Below the pieces are notes generated by a model. The model was not told the DNA's origin. It did not search any database and was given only the letters and a program-made list of their open reading frames with translations. From Sphingomonas sp. EC-HK361 (lineage in GTDB: Bacteria > Pseudomonadota > Alphaproteobacteria > Sphingomonadales > Sphingomonadaceae): DNA of 64,000 nt. The stretch spans positions 1,115,022 to 1,179,021 of the forward strand of contig NZ_LR701494.1 in assembly GCF_902498785.1 (NCBI RefSeq), in the 5' to 3' direction. Positions 53,199 to 63,339 of this stretch are shown here, one piece after another. The position numbers were made by a program, and so were the translations under genes. Position 1 is the stretch's first letter. Each line of letters starts with the position of its first letter.

Positions 53199-53741
53199 TC
53201 AAGCCTTGAACGCGGCCTTTTTCGCCTGGCGTTCCTTGTACATCACACCCTTCTTGGCAGCGGCCTTCTCGGCGGCGGGGACGACATGAATCACGTCGAC
53301 CTTGCCGCCAGCCTTCTCGACCGCCTCGATCGCGCCCTTCGACGCGCCGGCCACCGAGAACGACAGCACCGTCGTCAGCTCGCCCTTGGCGAGCAGGCGG
53401 ACGCCGTCCTTGCCGCCACGCGCAAGGCCAGCGGCCTTCAGCGCATCATGGTCGAGCGTCGCGTTCTTTTCGATCTTGCCGGCATCGACCGCCTTCTGGA
53501 TCGCGCCCAGGTTCACTTCGGCATAATCCTTAGCGAAGATGTTGTTGAAGCCGCGCTTCGGCAGACGCATGTGGAGCGGCATCTGGCCGCCTTCGAAGCC
53601 GGCGATGGACACGCCCTCGCGGCTCTTCTGACCCTTCTGGCCGCGGCCGGCGGTCTTGCCCTTGCCCGAGCCGATGCCGCGTCCGACGCGCATCTTGGAC
53701 TTGCGGGCACCTGCATTGTCGCGGAGTTCGTTGAGCTTCAT
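53199..53741 (-). CDS. rplO: 50S ribosomal protein L15
   Basis: 180 aa from ATG 53741. Conserved N-terminus [41 protein letters not shown], then [20 protein letters not shown]. It binds 23S rRNA at a late assembly step. The C-terminus has a Lys/Ala-rich extension after [15 protein letters not shown], making it longer than E. coli L15 (144 aa). It lies 98 bases after rpmD and before secY, as usual in the spc operon. Confidence 0.95.
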   Translation of the reverse strand: MKLNELRDNAGARKSKMRVGRGIGSGKGKTAGRGQKGQKSREGVSIAGFEGGQMPLHMRLPKRGFNNIFAKDYAEVNLGAIQKAVDAGKIEKNATLDHDALKAAGLARGGKDGVRLLAKGELTTVLSFSVAGASKGAIEAVEKAGGKVDVIHVVPAAEKAAAKKGVMYKERQAKKAAFKA

Positions 53742-53839
53742 GATTTGCACTCGCTTTCGCTTTTGTCGCGCTGATGGAAAAGAGAAGGGGGCCGGTTAGC
53801 CCCCCTCCCCATATTTGTCACGTGGAAGTATGCCGGACC

Positions 53840-54016
53840 TCAGTCCTGCACTTCCACCATGTGCTGCACCTTGCGGATCATGCCGCGCACCTCGGGGGTG
53901 TCCTGCAATTCCGAGACGCGGTGCATCTTGTTGAGGCCAAGGCCGATCAGAGTCGCGCGCTGATCGCTGGTGCGGCGGATCGGCGAACCGGTCTGCTTGA
54001 TCTTGATGGTCGCCAT
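53840..54016 (-). CDS. rpmD: 50S ribosomal protein L30
   Basis: 58 aa from ATG 54016 to a TGA at 53840, a frame below the usual ORF length cut-off. The translation [48 protein letters not shown] matches bacterial L30. It binds 23S rRNA. The gene sits 5 bases after rpsE in the standard spc order (rpsE-rpmD-rplO). Confidence 0.95.
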   Translation of the reverse strand: MATIKIKQTGSPIRRTSDQRATLIGLGLNKMHRVSELQDTPEVRGMIRKVQHMVEVQD

Positions 54017-54021
54017 GTCGC

Positions 54022-54792
54022 TTACTCCGTGACGGCCGCGGCGTCAGCCTCGGCGGTCTGCGACCCACCGCGGCCGAGCAGATCGGCGATCTTCTTGCCA
54101 CGACGCTGCGCCACCGCTTTCGGCGAAGTCTGGTCGCCCAGAGCCTCGAAGGTGGCGCGGATCATGTTGTAGGGGTTGGACGTGCCGACCGACTTGGTCA
54201 CCACATCGGCAACGCCGAGCGATTCGAACACGGCGCGCATCGGGCCGCCCGCGATGATGCCGGTGCCCTGCGGCGCCGAGCGTAGCGTCACGCGGCCGGC
54301 ACCGAAGTGGCCGTTGCCGTCGTGATGCAGCGTGCGGCCATCCTTCAGCGGCACGCGGACCATCGCCTTCTTCGCAGCCGCAGTGGCCTTGGAAATGGCC
54401 TCCGGCACTTCGCGCGCCTTGCCGTGACCGAAGCCGACGCGACCCTTGCCGTCGCCAACGACGACGAGTGCTGCGAAGCCGAAACGCTTGCCGCCCTTCA
54501 CCGTCTTCGAGACGCGGTTGATGTGGACGAGCTTTTCGATCAGCTCCTCGCCACCATCGTCCGTGCCGGGGCCGCCACGACCACGACCGTCGCGACCGCG
54601 ACCGCCGTCACGGCCACCGCGATTGCCGCCCGGGCCGCCACGACCGCGACCACCGCCGCCACCGGGACCGCCACGACCGCGACCGCCGCCGCCGGGACCG
54701 CCCTGGCCCTGATAGCCGGACTGCTGCGGTGCTGCTTCGGGGGCTGCTGCTTCGGCGACGGGCGCCTCGGCCTGGTTGTTCTCGTCAGCCAT
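54022..54792 (-). CDS. rpsE: 30S ribosomal protein S5 with a Gly/Arg-rich N-terminal extension
   Basis: 256 aa. The S5 core (from about residue 82) is normal: [51 protein letters not shown] and [16 protein letters not shown]. The first 80 residues are an acidic/Ala-rich start followed by [10 protein letters not shown]-type repeats (about 31-76). S5 is usually near 166-190 aa. It guards translational accuracy and mRNA entry. GGAG lies about 9 bases upstream of ATG 54792. Confidence 0.94.
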   Translation of the reverse strand: MADENNQAEAPVAEAAAPEAAPQQSGYQGQGGPGGGGRGRGGPGGGGGRGRGGPGGNRGGRDGGRGRDGRGRGGPGTDDGGEELIEKLVHINRVSKTVKGGKRFGFAALVVVGDGKGRVGFGHGKAREVPEAISKATAAAKKAMVRVPLKDGRTLHHDGNGHFGAGRVTLRSAPQGTGIIAGGPMRAVFESLGVADVVTKSVGTSNPYNMIRATFEALGDQTSPKAVAQRRGKKIADLLGRGGSQTAEADAAAVTE

Positions 54793-54795
54793 GTC

Positions 54796-55146
54796 TTAGA
54801 ACTCCAATCCGGCTTCGCGCGCGGCTTCGGCCAGCGCCTTCACGCGGCCGTGGAACAGGAAACCACCGCGGTCGAACACCACCTGGGTGACGCCGGCAGC
54901 CTTTGCGGCTTCCGCCACGCGCTTGCCGACCGCCGATGCCGCATCGACGTTCGACGTCGCGCCGTCGTGACCCTGCAGCGTCGATGCCGAAGCCAGCGTC
55001 GTGCCGGCGGCATCGTCGATCACCTGCGCGTAGATGTGCTTGCCCGAACGGTGCACCGACAGACGCGGACGCGTGCCGGCCCGCGCGCGGAGCGCAGTGC
55101 GGTTGCGGCGGCGCCGCTTCTCGAAGAGAGACAGTCCCTTGGTCAT
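54796..55146 (-). CDS. rplR: 50S ribosomal protein L18
   Basis: 116 aa from ATG 55146, overlapping the rplF stop (TGATG); GTG 55149 is possible but less likely. Typical L18: [63 protein letters not shown]. It binds 5S rRNA with L5 and L25. Spacing to rpsE is 3 bases. Confidence 0.96.
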   Translation of the reverse strand: MTKGLSLFEKRRRRNRTALRARAGTRPRLSVHRSGKHIYAQVIDDAAGTTLASASTLQGHDGATSNVDAASAVGKRVAEAAKAAGVTQVVFDRGGFLFHGRVKALAEAAREAGLEF

Positions 55147-55679
55147 CACTTCTTCTTCCCTTCCTTGCGGAAGATATATTCGCCGTCGTACTTGATGCCC
55201 TTGCCCTTATAGGGCTCCGGCTTGCGCCAGCGGCGGATCTCGGCGGCCAGCTGGCCGACCTTCTGCTTGTCCGCACCGCTGATCTCGACGGTGGTCTGGT
55301 CGGGCGTCTTGACCTCGAGACCTTCCGGAATCTCGATATCGACGTCGTGGCTGTAGCCGAGCTGAAGCTTCAGCTTGCGACCCTGGGCGGCGGCGCGGTA
55401 GCCGACGCCGGTAATCAGCAGCTTCTTGGTGAAACCATCGGTCACGCCGGTGACCAGGTTCTGCACCATCGTGCGCTGCATGCCCCAGAAGGCGCGTGCC
55501 TGCTTCGTCTCGTTGGCCGGCTGCACCGAAATGCCGCCATCCTCCAGCGTGTAGGTGATCTCGTCGCGCAGCGCGAGGTTCAGGGTGCCCTTGGGACCCT
55601 TGACGCTCAGCTGCTTGCCCTCGATCGTCGCGGTCACGCCCGAAGGCACGGTGACCGGCTTCTTGCCGATGCGGCTCAT
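55146..55679 (-). CDS. rplF: 50S ribosomal protein L6
   Basis: 177 aa. Two L6 repeats: [30 protein letters not shown] and the C-terminal [35 protein letters not shown]. It contacts the sarcin-ricin region of 23S rRNA. It overlaps the neighbours by one base at each end (start in the rpsH stop, stop in the rplR start). Confidence 0.96.
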   Translation of the reverse strand: MSRIGKKPVTVPSGVTATIEGKQLSVKGPKGTLNLALRDEITYTLEDGGISVQPANETKQARAFWGMQRTMVQNLVTGVTDGFTKKLLITGVGYRAAAQGRKLKLQLGYSHDVDIEIPEGLEVKTPDQTTVEISGADKQKVGQLAAEIRRWRKPEPYKGKGIKYDGEYIFRKEGKKK

Positions 55680-56074
55680 CAGAACACCTCCGCCAGCACT
55701 TCGCCACCGACATTCTGCTCGCGCGCTTCCGCGTCCGAGAGAACGCCGCGAGGCGTGGAGACAATCGTGATGCCAAGGCCGTTGCGGACGCGCGGAAGAT
55801 CCTGCGAACCCGAATAGATACGGCGGCCCGGCTTCGAAACGCGCGCGACATGCTTGATCGCCGGCTGGCCCTCGAAATACTTCAGCTCGATGCGGATGCC
55901 GGGCACGGGGCCCATCTGCTCGTCGCTGTAGCCACGGATATAGCCCTCGCGCTGCAGCACGTCGAGCACGCGGGCGCGCAGCTTCGACGCAGGCGTCAGG
56001 ACGGAGTCCTTTTTCGCGCGCTGGCCGTTGCGGATGCGGGTGAGCAGGTCACCCAGGGGATCGGTCACTGCCAT
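55679..56074 (-). CDS. rpsH: 30S ribosomal protein S8
   Basis: 131 aa. [57 protein letters not shown] is the conserved S8 text. It binds helix 21 of 16S rRNA; in E. coli it also represses the spc operon by binding the rplE leader region. Its stop overlaps the rplF start. Confidence 0.96.
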   Translation of the reverse strand: MAVTDPLGDLLTRIRNGQRAKKDSVLTPASKLRARVLDVLQREGYIRGYSDEQMGPVPGIRIELKYFEGQPAIKHVARVSKPGRRIYSGSQDLPRVRNGLGITIVSTPRGVLSDAEAREQNVGGEVLAEVF

Positions 56075-56084
56075 CTCTTGATCC

Positions 56085-56390
56085 TTACCAGCTCGACTTC
56101 GTGACGCCCGGGATCAGGCCCTTGTTGGCCAGATCGCGCAGCTGCACGCGGCAGAGGCGGAACTTGCGGTAATAGGCGCGCGGACGGCCCGTCAGCTCGC
56201 AGCGGTTGCGGATGCGCGTCGGGTTCGCGTTGCGGGGCAGTTCGGCCATCTTAAGCCGCGCGATGAGACGCTCGGTCTCGTCAAGCGACGTGTCGTTGGC
56301 CTGGGCCTTCAGCTTCGCAAGCTTGGGCGCATATTGCGCGACCAGCTTCTTGCGACGCTCATTCTTGTTCACCGAACTCAGTTTCGCCAT
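56085..56390 (-). CDS. rpsN: 30S ribosomal protein S14
   Basis: 101 aa, the long non-zinc type: [70 protein letters not shown]. It lacks the CxxC zinc pairs of the short form. It sits in the 30S head near the A site. It lies 39 bases after rplE and 10 bases before rpsH. Confidence 0.96.
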   Translation of the reverse strand: MAKLSSVNKNERRKKLVAQYAPKLAKLKAQANDTSLDETERLIARLKMAELPRNANPTRIRNRCELTGRPRAYYRKFRLCRVQLRDLANKGLIPGVTKSSW

Positions 56391-56429
56391 GGACTTAAGC
56401 TCTCTTCTTCCAATTCGAACACAGGTGGC

Positions 56430-57026
56430 TCACGCCGCCTTCTTCTCTTCTTCGGTTTCCTCGATCGGGAACGGGAAGCCGAACAGGCGAAGAAGCTCGC
56501 GCGCCTCGTCGTCGGTCTTCGCGGTCGTCGCGACGATCACATCCATGCCGCGCACCTTGTCGATGCGGTCATAGTTGATTTCGGGGAACACGATCTGCTC
56601 CTTCAGGCCGCAGGCATAGTTGCCACGGCCATCGAACGACTTCGGGTTGAGGCCACGAAAGTCGCGGACGCGCGGCAGCGCGATCGTGATGAAGCGGTCG
56701 AGGAACTCGTACATCCGCTCGCGGCGAAGGGTGACCTTCACGCCGATCGGCATGCCCTCACGCAGCTTGAACTGCGCGATCGACTTCTTCGCCTTGGTGA
56801 CGACCGGCTTCTGTCCGGCGATCAGCTCCATTTCCGACGCGGCCTGATCGACGCGCTTCTTGTCCTGGGTCGCCTCACCGACGCCCATGTTGAGCACGAT
56901 CTTCTCGATCCGCGGCACTTCGAGCGCGTTCTTGTAACCGAACTTTTCGGTCATCGCCTTGACGATTCGCTCGTCATACATCTGCCGCATGCGCGGCGTG
57001 TAGGCGGCGGCGTTCTTCTCAGCCAT
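56430..57026 (-). CDS. rplE: 50S ribosomal protein L5
   Basis: 198 aa. [82 protein letters not shown] are conserved L5 segments. It binds 5S rRNA and contacts P-site tRNA. The start overlaps the rplX end by 8 bases. The C-terminus carries an acidic [10 protein letters not shown] tail. Confidence 0.96.
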   Translation of the reverse strand: MAEKNAAAYTPRMRQMYDERIVKAMTEKFGYKNALEVPRIEKIVLNMGVGEATQDKKRVDQAASEMELIAGQKPVVTKAKKSIAQFKLREGMPIGVKVTLRRERMYEFLDRFITIALPRVRDFRGLNPKSFDGRGNYACGLKEQIVFPEINYDRIDKVRGMDVIVATTAKTDDEARELLRLFGFPFPIEETEEEKKAA

Positions 57027-57336
57027 CGATCTTGTCTCCGGTCTTGACGGCCACGCGGACCTTCTTGCCGTCCTTGGTCTCGAAACGGACGCGGGTCGGC
57101 TTGCCGTCCGCGGTCACGTGCGCGACCTTCGAAATGTGCAGCGGCGCCTCGACGCGCTTCAGCCCGCCCTGCGGATCGGCCTGGCTCGGCTTGCTGTGGC
57201 GGGTCGCGATGTTCACGCCCTCGACCACGACCTTGCCGTCCTTCGGCATCGCGATGGTGACGGTGCCGGTCTTGCCCTTGTCCTTGCCGGACAGGACGAT
57301 GACCTTGTCGCCCTTCTTGATCTTGGCAGCGGCCAT
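57019..57336 (-). CDS. rplX: 50S ribosomal protein L24
   Basis: 105 aa from ATG 57336, overlapping the rplN stop (TAATG). KOW motif [21 protein letters not shown], then [18 protein letters not shown] and HISKVAHV, all typical of L24, an early assembly initiator protein. The end overlaps rplE by 8 bases. Confidence 0.96.
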   Translation of the reverse strand: MAAAKIKKGDKVIVLSGKDKGKTGTVTIAMPKDGKVVVEGVNIATRHSKPSQADPQGGLKRVEAPLHISKVAHVTADGKPTRVRFETKDGKKVRVAVKTGDKIDG

Positions 57337-57704
57337 TACAGAACCTCCGGAGCCAGCGAGATGATCTTCATGTGCTTCTTGCCGCGAAGCTCGCGAACGA
57401 CGGGTCCAAAGATACGGGTGCCGATCGGCTCCTCGTTCTTGTTGACCAGCACCGCCGCGTTCGAATCGAAACGGATCACCGAGCCATCCGCGCGGCGGAT
57501 GTCCTTGCGGGTCCGCACGATCACCGCGCGGTGAACGTCGCCCTTCTTCACGCGGCCACGCGGCTGCGCCTCCTTGATGCTGACGACGATGATGTCGCCA
57601 ACGCCTGCCGTGCGGCGCTTGGACCCGCCAAGCACCTTGATGCACTGCACCCGCTTCGCGCCGCTGTTGTCAGCGACGTCGAGATTGGACTGCATCTGGA
57701 TCAT
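57336..57704 (-). CDS. rplN: 50S ribosomal protein L14
   Basis: 122 aa. [66 protein letters not shown] are near-invariant in L14. It sits at the subunit interface and is the target of ribosome silencing factor RsfS. It lies 59 bases after rpsQ. Confidence 0.97.
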   Translation of the reverse strand: MIQMQSNLDVADNSGAKRVQCIKVLGGSKRRTAGVGDIIVVSIKEAQPRGRVKKGDVHRAVIVRTRKDIRRADGSVIRFDSNAAVLVNKNEEPIGTRIFGPVVRELRGKKHMKIISLAPEVL

Positions 57705-57763
57705 CGATCCGGTTCCTTCTCAACTGGGGTGGATTTCTGACCCAGCCCCGCCTTGGTTAAAAC

Positions 57764-58054
57764 TTACGCCGAAGCGGCTTCTTCGCCCGCCAGGTCGACC
57801 CGTTCCGGCGTCGCATGAGTGTTCACGCGATCGACGACCTTCCAGGTCTTCAGCTTGGAGATCGGTGCGGTCTCTTCGATCCGCACGGTTTCGCCCTGCT
57901 TGTACTCGTTCGCCTCGTCATGGGCGTGGTACTTCTTCGAGCGGCGGATGATCTTGCCGTAGAGCGCGTGGCGAACCTTGCGCTCCACGTTCACGACCAC
58001 CGTCTTGTCGCCCTTGTCCGAGACGATCAGCCCGGTCAGCACGCGCTTTGGCAT
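57764..58054 (-). CDS. rpsQ: 30S ribosomal protein S17
   Basis: 96 aa. OB-fold text [70 protein letters not shown]-terminal acidic/Ala tail is longer than in E. coli S17. It binds the 5' domain of 16S rRNA. It lies 11 bases after rpmC. Confidence 0.96.
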   Translation of the reverse strand: MPKRVLTGLIVSDKGDKTVVVNVERKVRHALYGKIIRRSKKYHAHDEANEYKQGETVRIEETAPISKLKTWKVVDRVNTHATPERVDLAGEEAASA

Positions 58055-58065
58055 GTGCTCGTTCC

Positions 58066-58290
58066 TTACTTGCCGGCAGCAGCGGTGCGCTGCGCCTGGA
58101 GAGTCTTGATGCGCGCAATGTCCCGACGGACCTCACGCACGCGGCTCGGCTTCTCGAGCTGGTTCGTGGCCGCCTGGAAGCGGAGGTTGAACTGCTCGCG
58201 CTTCAGCTCGCCGAGGCTCTCGCCGAGCTGGTCGTCGGTCTTGCCGACGAAATCCGATTTGGTCTTGGTCTTGGTGCTCGCCTTGGCCAT
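58066..58290 (-). CDS. rpmC: 50S ribosomal protein L29
   Basis: 74 aa. Core: [46 protein letters not shown], the two-helix L29 hairpin. A Lys/Thr-rich N-terminal stretch of about 12 residues precedes it. L29 lies at the exit tunnel and contributes to SRP and trigger factor docking. Only one base separates it from the rplP stop. Confidence 0.95.
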   Translation of the reverse strand: MAKASTKTKTKSDFVGKTDDQLGESLGELKREQFNLRFQAATNQLEKPSRVREVRRDIARIKTLQAQRTAAAGK

Positions 58291-58291
58291 C

Positions 58292-58726
58292 TCACTCGCC
58301 TCCGAGATGCGAGGTGTCGCCGAGACGGGCGACGACCTTCACCTTGATCGGCAGCTTCATCGCTGCCCGCTCGAACGCCTCAGCGGCGATCTTGCCCTCG
58401 ACCCCGTCGAGCTCGAACAGGATCCGGCCCGGCTTGACGCGCGCAGCCCAGAATTCCGGCGAGCCCTTGCCCTTGCCCATGCGGACTTCGGCAGGCTTCG
58501 ACGAAACCGGAACGTCCGGGAACACGCGTATCCACAAACGGCCCTGACGGCGGATGTGGCGCGTGATCGCGCGGCGGGCCGCCTCGATCTGACGCGCGGT
58601 GATCCGCTCCGGCTCCATCGCCTTCAGCCCATACGAGCCGAAGTTGAGGCTGGTGCCGCCCTTCGCATCGCCGTGGATGCGGCCCTTGAAGGCCTTGCGG
58701 AACTTGGTCTTTTTCGGTTGCAGCAT
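58292..58726 (-). CDS. rplP: 50S ribosomal protein L16
   Basis: 144 aa. [88 protein letters not shown] are highly conserved. It organises the A-site and is the last key protein in 50S assembly. It lies 9 bases downstream of rpsC. Confidence 0.97.
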   Translation of the reverse strand: MLQPKKTKFRKAFKGRIHGDAKGGTSLNFGSYGLKAMEPERITARQIEAARRAITRHIRRQGRLWIRVFPDVPVSSKPAEVRMGKGKGSPEFWAARVKPGRILFELDGVEGKIAAEAFERAAMKLPIKVKVVARLGDTSHLGGE

Positions 58727-58735
58727 GATCCGTTC

Positions 58736-59443
58736 CTATCGGCGATCATCGCGCGCTGGGCGCACGCCGGAGGTCTGTGCCTCCATCATCAGCCGGTCCT
58801 GCGCCATCGGGTCATGGCCAAGGATTTCGCCCTTGAACACCCAGACCTTCACTCCGCACACGCCGTAGGCGGTGTGCGCGGTGGCTTCGGCATAGTCGAG
58901 GTTGGCGCGCAGCGTGTGCAGCGGCACCCGGCCCTCGCGGTAGCTTTCCGACCGCGCGATCTCGGCGCCGCCAAGGCGACCGCCACACGCGACGCGGATG
59001 CCGTCGGCACCGAGACGCATCGCGGACTGCACCGCACGCTTCATCGCGCGGCGGAAAGCGATACGACGCTCGAGCTGGTCGGCGATACCCTGTGCGACGA
59101 GCTTGGCGTCAACCTCGGGCTTGCGGATCTCGACGATGTTCAGCGACACGTCCGACGAGGTCATCCCGCCGATCGTCTTCCTGAGCTTCTCGATGTCGGT
59201 GCCCTTCTTGCCGATGATGACACCGGGGCGCGCGGCATAGATCGAGATGCGGCACAGCTTGGCCGGACGCTCGATAACGACCTTCGAGATCGCCGCCTGG
59301 GGCAGCGTCTTCAGGATATACTGGCGGATCTTCAGATCTTCCAGCAGCAGACGGCCATAGTCCGCGCCTTCGGCGAACCAGCGGCTGTCCCACGTGCGGT
59401 TGATCTGCAGACGCAGGCCGATGGGGTTGCTCTTGTGACCCAT
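58736..59443 (-). CDS. rpsC: 30S ribosomal protein S3
   Basis: 235 aa. N-terminal [27 protein letters not shown] domain with [24 protein letters not shown], and C-terminal domain with [30 protein letters not shown]. It forms part of the mRNA entry channel with helicase activity. Its start shares one base with the rplV stop. The C-terminus ends in a short Arg/Asp tail. Confidence 0.97.
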   Translation of the reverse strand: MGHKSNPIGLRLQINRTWDSRWFAEGADYGRLLLEDLKIRQYILKTLPQAAISKVVIERPAKLCRISIYAARPGVIIGKKGTDIEKLRKTIGGMTSSDVSLNIVEIRKPEVDAKLVAQGIADQLERRIAFRRAMKRAVQSAMRLGADGIRVACGGRLGGAEIARSESYREGRVPLHTLRANLDYAEATAHTAYGVCGVKVWVFKGEILGHDPMAQDRLMMEAQTSGVRPARDDRR

Positions 59444-59820
59444 TATGCTTCTTCCTGCTCGCGCACGACGATGCGCAGACGGCTGAACGGCTTCAGGATG
59501 CGGGTGGACTTGCCACGGCCGCGGGTCGCGAAGCGCTTCATCGTGATCGACTTGCCGACCGACGCCTCGGCGACGACGAGCGCGTCGACGTCGAGGTTGT
59601 GGTTGTTCTCCGCATTGGCGATGGCAGACGCCAGCACCTTGCGCGCGTCGACTGCCATGCCCTTCGTGGAGAACTGAAGGATGTTCATCGCATCGCCGAC
59701 CTTCTTGCCGCGGATGAGCCCGGCAACCAGGTTGAGCTTCTGCGCCGATCCACGGATCTGCGTGCCGACCGAGAGGGCTTCCTTCTCGCCGACCTTGCGG
59801 GGGGATGCTGGCTTAGACAT
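59443..59820 (-). CDS. rplV: 50S ribosomal protein L22
   Basis: 125 aa. [50 protein letters not shown] and [28 protein letters not shown], where the second is the beta-hairpin that lines the exit tunnel, the site of macrolide-resistance mutations in other species. Start and stop each overlap a neighbour by one base. Confidence 0.97.
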   Translation of the reverse strand: MSKPASPRKVGEKEALSVGTQIRGSAQKLNLVAGLIRGKKVGDAMNILQFSTKGMAVDARKVLASAIANAENNHNLDVDALVVAEASVGKSITMKRFATRGRGKSTRILKPFSRLRIVVREQEEA

Positions 59821-60095
59821 CAGCGCTTGCCCTTCTTGTCCGCGGCATGGCCGGGGAAGTAGCGCGTCGGCGCGAACTCACCCAGCTTCATGCCGACCAT
59901 GTCCTCGTTGACCGATACCGGCACGAACTTGCGGCCGTTGTAGACGTTGAACGTCAGGCCAACGAACTGCGGCAGGATCGTCGAGCGGCGCGACCAGGTC
60001 TTGATCGGCGCGCGGCCGCCCGAGTCCTGGGCGGTTTCTGCCTTCTTCAGCAGGCTCAGTTCGACGAACGGGCCTTTCCAGACGGAGCGAGCCAT
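59820..60095 (-). CDS. rpsS: 30S ribosomal protein S19
   Basis: 91 aa from ATG 60095, overlapping the rplB stop (TAATG). [78 protein letters not shown] is typical S19. It contacts the A-site finger in the 30S head. Confidence 0.97.
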   Translation of the reverse strand: MARSVWKGPFVELSLLKKAETAQDSGGRAPIKTWSRRSTILPQFVGLTFNVYNGRKFVPVSVNEDMVGMKLGEFAPTRYFPGHAADKKGKR

Positions 60096-60928
60096 TACTT
60101 CTTCCTCGCGTGGCGGCTGCGGATGATCATCTTGTCCGTCGCCTTGTTGTGGCGGGTGCGCGCACCCTTGGTCGGTTTGCCCCAAGGGGTGACCGGATGA
60201 CGGCCACCGGACGTGCGGCCTTCACCACCACCGTGCGGATGGTCGACCGGGTTCTTGGCGACGCCGCGGGTCAGCGGACGCTTGCCCATCCAGCGGCTGC
60301 GACCGGCCTTGCCGAGATTCTGGTTCTGGTTGTCGGGGTTCGACACCGCGCCAACCGTGCCCATGCAATCGCTGCGGATATAGCGCTGCTCGCCCGAGTT
60401 CAGGCGGACCATCACCATGCCCTTGTCGCGACCGACGACCTGCACATACGTGCCTGCCGACCGCGCGATTTGACCGCCCTTGCCCGGCTTCATCTCCACA
60501 TTGTGGACGATCGTGCCGACCGGCATCTGACCGAGCTCCATGGCGTTGCCCGGCTTCACGTCGGTCTTCTTCGCCGCGATGATCTTGTCGCCGACCGCCA
60601 GACGCTGCGGCGCGATGATGTAGGCCAGCTCTTCGTCGGCATACTTCACCAGCGCGATGAACGCGGTGCGGTTGGGATCATATTCCAGCCGCTCGACCGT
60701 GCCCTCGACGTCCCACTTGCGACGCTTGAAGTCGACATAGCGGTATTTCTGCTTGTGACCGCCCGCGATCCCGCGCGAGGTCACATGGCCCTTGTTGTTG
60801 CGGCCGCCGGTCTTGTTCTTGCCCTCGACAAGCGCCTTGACGGGCTTGCCCTTCCAGAGCGACGACTTGTCGACCAGGATGAGACCACGGCGCGCCGGGC
60901 TCGTCGGATTGTAATGCTTGAGTGCCAT
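60095..60928 (-). CDS. rplB: 50S ribosomal protein L2
   Basis: 277 aa. [65 protein letters not shown], then the catalytic-centre loop [30 protein letters not shown] with the conserved His. It is essential for subunit association and peptidyl transfer. Its start overlaps the rplW stop by one base. Confidence 0.97.
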   Translation of the reverse strand: MALKHYNPTSPARRGLILVDKSSLWKGKPVKALVEGKNKTGGRNNKGHVTSRGIAGGHKQKYRYVDFKRRKWDVEGTVERLEYDPNRTAFIALVKYADEELAYIIAPQRLAVGDKIIAAKKTDVKPGNAMELGQMPVGTIVHNVEMKPGKGGQIARSAGTYVQVVGRDKGMVMVRLNSGEQRYIRSDCMGTVGAVSNPDNQNQNLGKAGRSRWMGKRPLTRGVAKNPVDHPHGGGEGRTSGGRHPVTPWGKPTKGARTRHNKATDKMIIRSRHARKK

Positions 60929-61248
60929 TACGCCTTGGCCCCCTCGGTAACGTCGATCGACTGCCCGGCCTTGAGCGTGACGATCGCCTTCTTCATGTCG
61001 GACCGCTGATAGGGTGCACCCTTCCAGCGCTTCGTCTTGCCCTTCTGGACGATCGTGTTCACGTTCGTGACATTCACGTCGAAGATCGCCTCGACGGCGG
61101 CCTTGATCTCGGGCTTCGTGGCATCGCCGGCGACCTTGAACACGACCGCGTTGTTTTCGCTCAGGAGCGTCGACTTCTCGGTGATGTGCGGCGCGACGAT
61201 GACGTCGTAGTGGCGGTTATCGACCGCCGCCTTCTGCTTCTTAGCCAT
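60928..61248 (-). CDS. rplW: 50S ribosomal protein L23
   Basis: 106 aa. [86 protein letters not shown]. It sits at the tunnel exit and docks trigger factor and SRP. The start overlaps the rplD end by 8 bases. Confidence 0.96.
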   Translation of the reverse strand: MAKKQKAAVDNRHYDVIVAPHITEKSTLLSENNAVVFKVAGDATKPEIKAAVEAIFDVNVTNVNTIVQKGKTKRWKGAPYQRSDMKKAIVTLKAGQSIDVTEGAKA

Positions 61249-61858
61249 TGAAGCGCGCCTCCAGCTTCTCGACGGCCGCGCGGGTCAGAACCAGCGTGTC
61301 GGCCTTGATGATGTCATAGACGTTCGCGCCCACTGCCGGCAGCATGTCGACGCCGACGAGGTTGCGGCCGGCGCGGAATGCCTCGCCTGCGTCGCCGTCG
61401 ATGACCAGCGTGCGCTTGCCGGTGTTCAGCGTCGCAAAGTGACCCTTCAGATCCTTCGTCTTGGCGACGTCGAATGCATCGAGGATGACCAGCGAACCCG
61501 CCTTGGCATGGCTCGACAGCGCCATCTTCAGGCCAAGCGCGCGAATCTTCTTGTTCAGCGACGGGTTGAAGTCACGGACGCGGGCGCCGTGCGCCTTGCC
61601 GCCGCCGACGAACACCGGTGCACGGCGATCGCCGTGACGGGCGACACCGCCGCCCTTCTGGCGACCGAGCTTCTTGCCCGAACGCGCGACATCGGCGCGC
61701 TCACGAGTGCCGCGTGCGGTGGCGCGACGCTTTTCCAGCTGCCACGTCACGACGCGGTGCAGAATGTCGGCGCGCGGATCGAGGCCGAAGACCTCGTCGT
61801 TGAGCTCGACGTCCGCGGCCTTCGCCTTGGCATCGAAGGATTGAACCTTGACCTTCAC
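61241..61858 (-). CDS. rplD: 50S ribosomal protein L4
   Basis: 205 aa. [66 protein letters not shown] is the tunnel-loop region. In E. coli L4 represses the S10 operon through its leader; whether this species has that control is unknown. It starts 2 bases after the rplC stop. Confidence 0.96.
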   Translation of the reverse strand: MKVKVQSFDAKAKAADVELNDEVFGLDPRADILHRVVTWQLEKRRATARGTRERADVARSGKKLGRQKGGGVARHGDRRAPVFVGGGKAHGARVRDFNPSLNKKIRALGLKMALSSHAKAGSLVILDAFDVAKTKDLKGHFATLNTGKRTLVIDGDAGEAFRAGRNLVGVDMLPAVGANVYDIIKADTLVLTRAAVEKLEARFNG

Positions 61859-61860
61859 GT

Positions 61861-62613
61861 TCAGCCCTCCTGGCCGTCGGTCGCAGCCGGGGCGTCCGCG
61901 CTTTCGGCGGGCGTATCGGCGGCAGTGTTGGTATTGGCAGCCTGCTTCAGGCCGGCGGGATACGGGGCGTCGGCATGGGCCTTGACCTTCACCGAGTCCT
62001 TCACGAACAGCCAGCCGCCCTTCGAGCCCGGGACCGAACCCTTGACAAAGATGAGGCCGCGCTCGGCGTCGGTGCCGACGATCTCGAGGTTCTGCTGGGT
62101 GCGGTTGCGGTCGCCCATGTGGCCGGCCATCTTCTTGTTCTTGAAGACGCGGCCCGGATCCTGACGGTTACCGGTCGAACCGTGCGAGCGGTGCGAGACC
62201 GACACGCCGTGCGTCGCGCGCAGACCACCGAAATTCCAGCGCTTCATCGCGCCGGCAAAGCCCTTGCCCTGGGTGCGGCCCTGGATATCGACCATCTGGC
62301 CAGCGACGAAATGATCGGCCGACAGCTCGGCGCCGACGTCGAGGAGATTGTCCTCGGTCACGCGAAACTCCGCAACGATCGCCTTCGGCTCCACTTCGGC
62401 CTTGCCGAAATGGCCGCGCTGCGGCTTCGCGACGTTCTTGGCTTTGGCAACGCCAGCGCCAAGCTGGACGGCGGTGTAGCCGTCGGTATTCATCTCGCGG
62501 CGGGAAACGACCTGCAGTGCCTCGATCTGCAGAACGGTGACCGGCACGTGCCGACCGTCGTCCTGAAACAGGCGGGTCATCCCCATCTTCTTCGCGATCA
62601 CGCCGGTACGCAT
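61861..62613 (-). CDS. rplC: 50S ribosomal protein L3 with an acidic C-terminal tail
   Basis: 250 aa. [91 protein letters not shown] (the conserved tip near the peptidyl transferase centre with the methylated Gln in related species). A tail of about 40 residues rich in Ala, Thr, Asp and Glu ([20 protein letters not shown]) extends beyond E. coli L3 (209 aa). It initiates 50S assembly. Confidence 0.96.
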   Translation of the reverse strand: MRTGVIAKKMGMTRLFQDDGRHVPVTVLQIEALQVVSRREMNTDGYTAVQLGAGVAKAKNVAKPQRGHFGKAEVEPKAIVAEFRVTEDNLLDVGAELSADHFVAGQMVDIQGRTQGKGFAGAMKRWNFGGLRATHGVSVSHRSHGSTGNRQDPGRVFKNKKMAGHMGDRNRTQQNLEIVGTDAERGLIFVKGSVPGSKGGWLFVKDSVKVKAHADAPYPAGLKQAANTNTAADTPAESADAPAATDGQEG

Positions 62614-62866
62614 GATCCATACTCCTCACAGAGGCACATCGCGGTATTGCGAAGTGCGTGTCAGCCCGGATGTGCGAAGCGTGCCCCCGTCCCGGGCTGG
62701 CTGCCTCCGAAGGAAGCAAGACGGGAGACGCTGTCCCGCAAGCCCGAAGGCCGGCGGCGGTATCTCTGCTTGTCCGGCGCCCCACCATGGCGGGGTCCAA
62801 AACCGCTCCCGACCACCGGGAACGACAAACCCGCGGGACTCGACGTCAACCGCGGGATGCGGCCCA
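62614..62866 (-). other. Unusually long rpsJ-rplC spacer with GC-rich stems
   Basis: 253 bp without any credible gene separates rpsJ from rplC, whereas neighbours further along mostly lie within tens of bases. Stems visible: AGCCCGG (62663-62669) with CCGGGCT (62692-62698), CCCC...GGGG around 62780-62795, and a CCGCGGG repeat near 62830-62856. It could hold an internal promoter or a leader that regulates rplC onward. Confidence 0.5.
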
Positions 62867-63175
62867 TTAGGCCAGCTTGATCTCCACGTCAACGCCCGCT
62901 GCGAGGTCGAGCTTCATCAGCGCATCGACCGTCTGCGGGGTCGGCTGCACGATGTCGAGCATGCGCTTGTAGGTGCGCACCTCGAACTGCTCGCGGCTCT
63001 TCTTGTCGATGTGCGGGCCACGGTTGACCGTGAACTTCTCGATGCGCGTCGGCAACGGGATCGGACCGCGAATGAGCGCGCCGGTGCGGCGGGCGGTGTC
63101 GGCGATGTCGCCGGTCGCCTGATCGAGCACGCGATGGTCGAACGCCTTCAGGCGAATGCGGATATTGCTGTCCAT
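62867..63175 (-). CDS. rpsJ: 30S ribosomal protein S10
   Basis: 102 aa. [89 protein letters not shown]10 also serves as NusE in transcription antitermination. It heads the S10 cluster, downstream of tuf. The tuf-rpsJ gap (63176-63339) contains the tuf terminator and a further GC-rich inverted repeat. Confidence 0.97.
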   Translation of the reverse strand: MDSNIRIRLKAFDHRVLDQATGDIADTARRTGALIRGPIPLPTRIEKFTVNRGPHIDKKSREQFEVRTYKRMLDIVQPTPQTVDALMKLDLAAGVDVEIKLA

Positions 63176-63278
63176 GATCCCTACCGATGCGAAAGAGCGG
63201 GCCCCGTGACTCTCACGAATTCGGGGCTCTTGCTGTTCAAAACGAAAACCGAAGGGGCGCGCTTACAGACGCCCTCAT

Positions 63279-63319
63279 AAAAAAGCAACCGCCCGAACCC
63301 CGTTTCCGGGGCCGGGCGG
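63279..63319 (-). terminator. Rho-independent terminator of tuf
   Basis: On the minus strand CCGCCCG pairs with CGGGCGG (63313-63319 with 63289-63295), with an inner CCCCG/CGGGG stem (63298-63302 with 63307-63311). The stem is followed by TTGC and six T (63284-63279). It lies 20 bases after the tuf stop, so the S10 cluster probably has its own promoter. Confidence 0.9.
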
Positions 63320-63339
63320 CCACTTTTCTTTTTCGAAGC

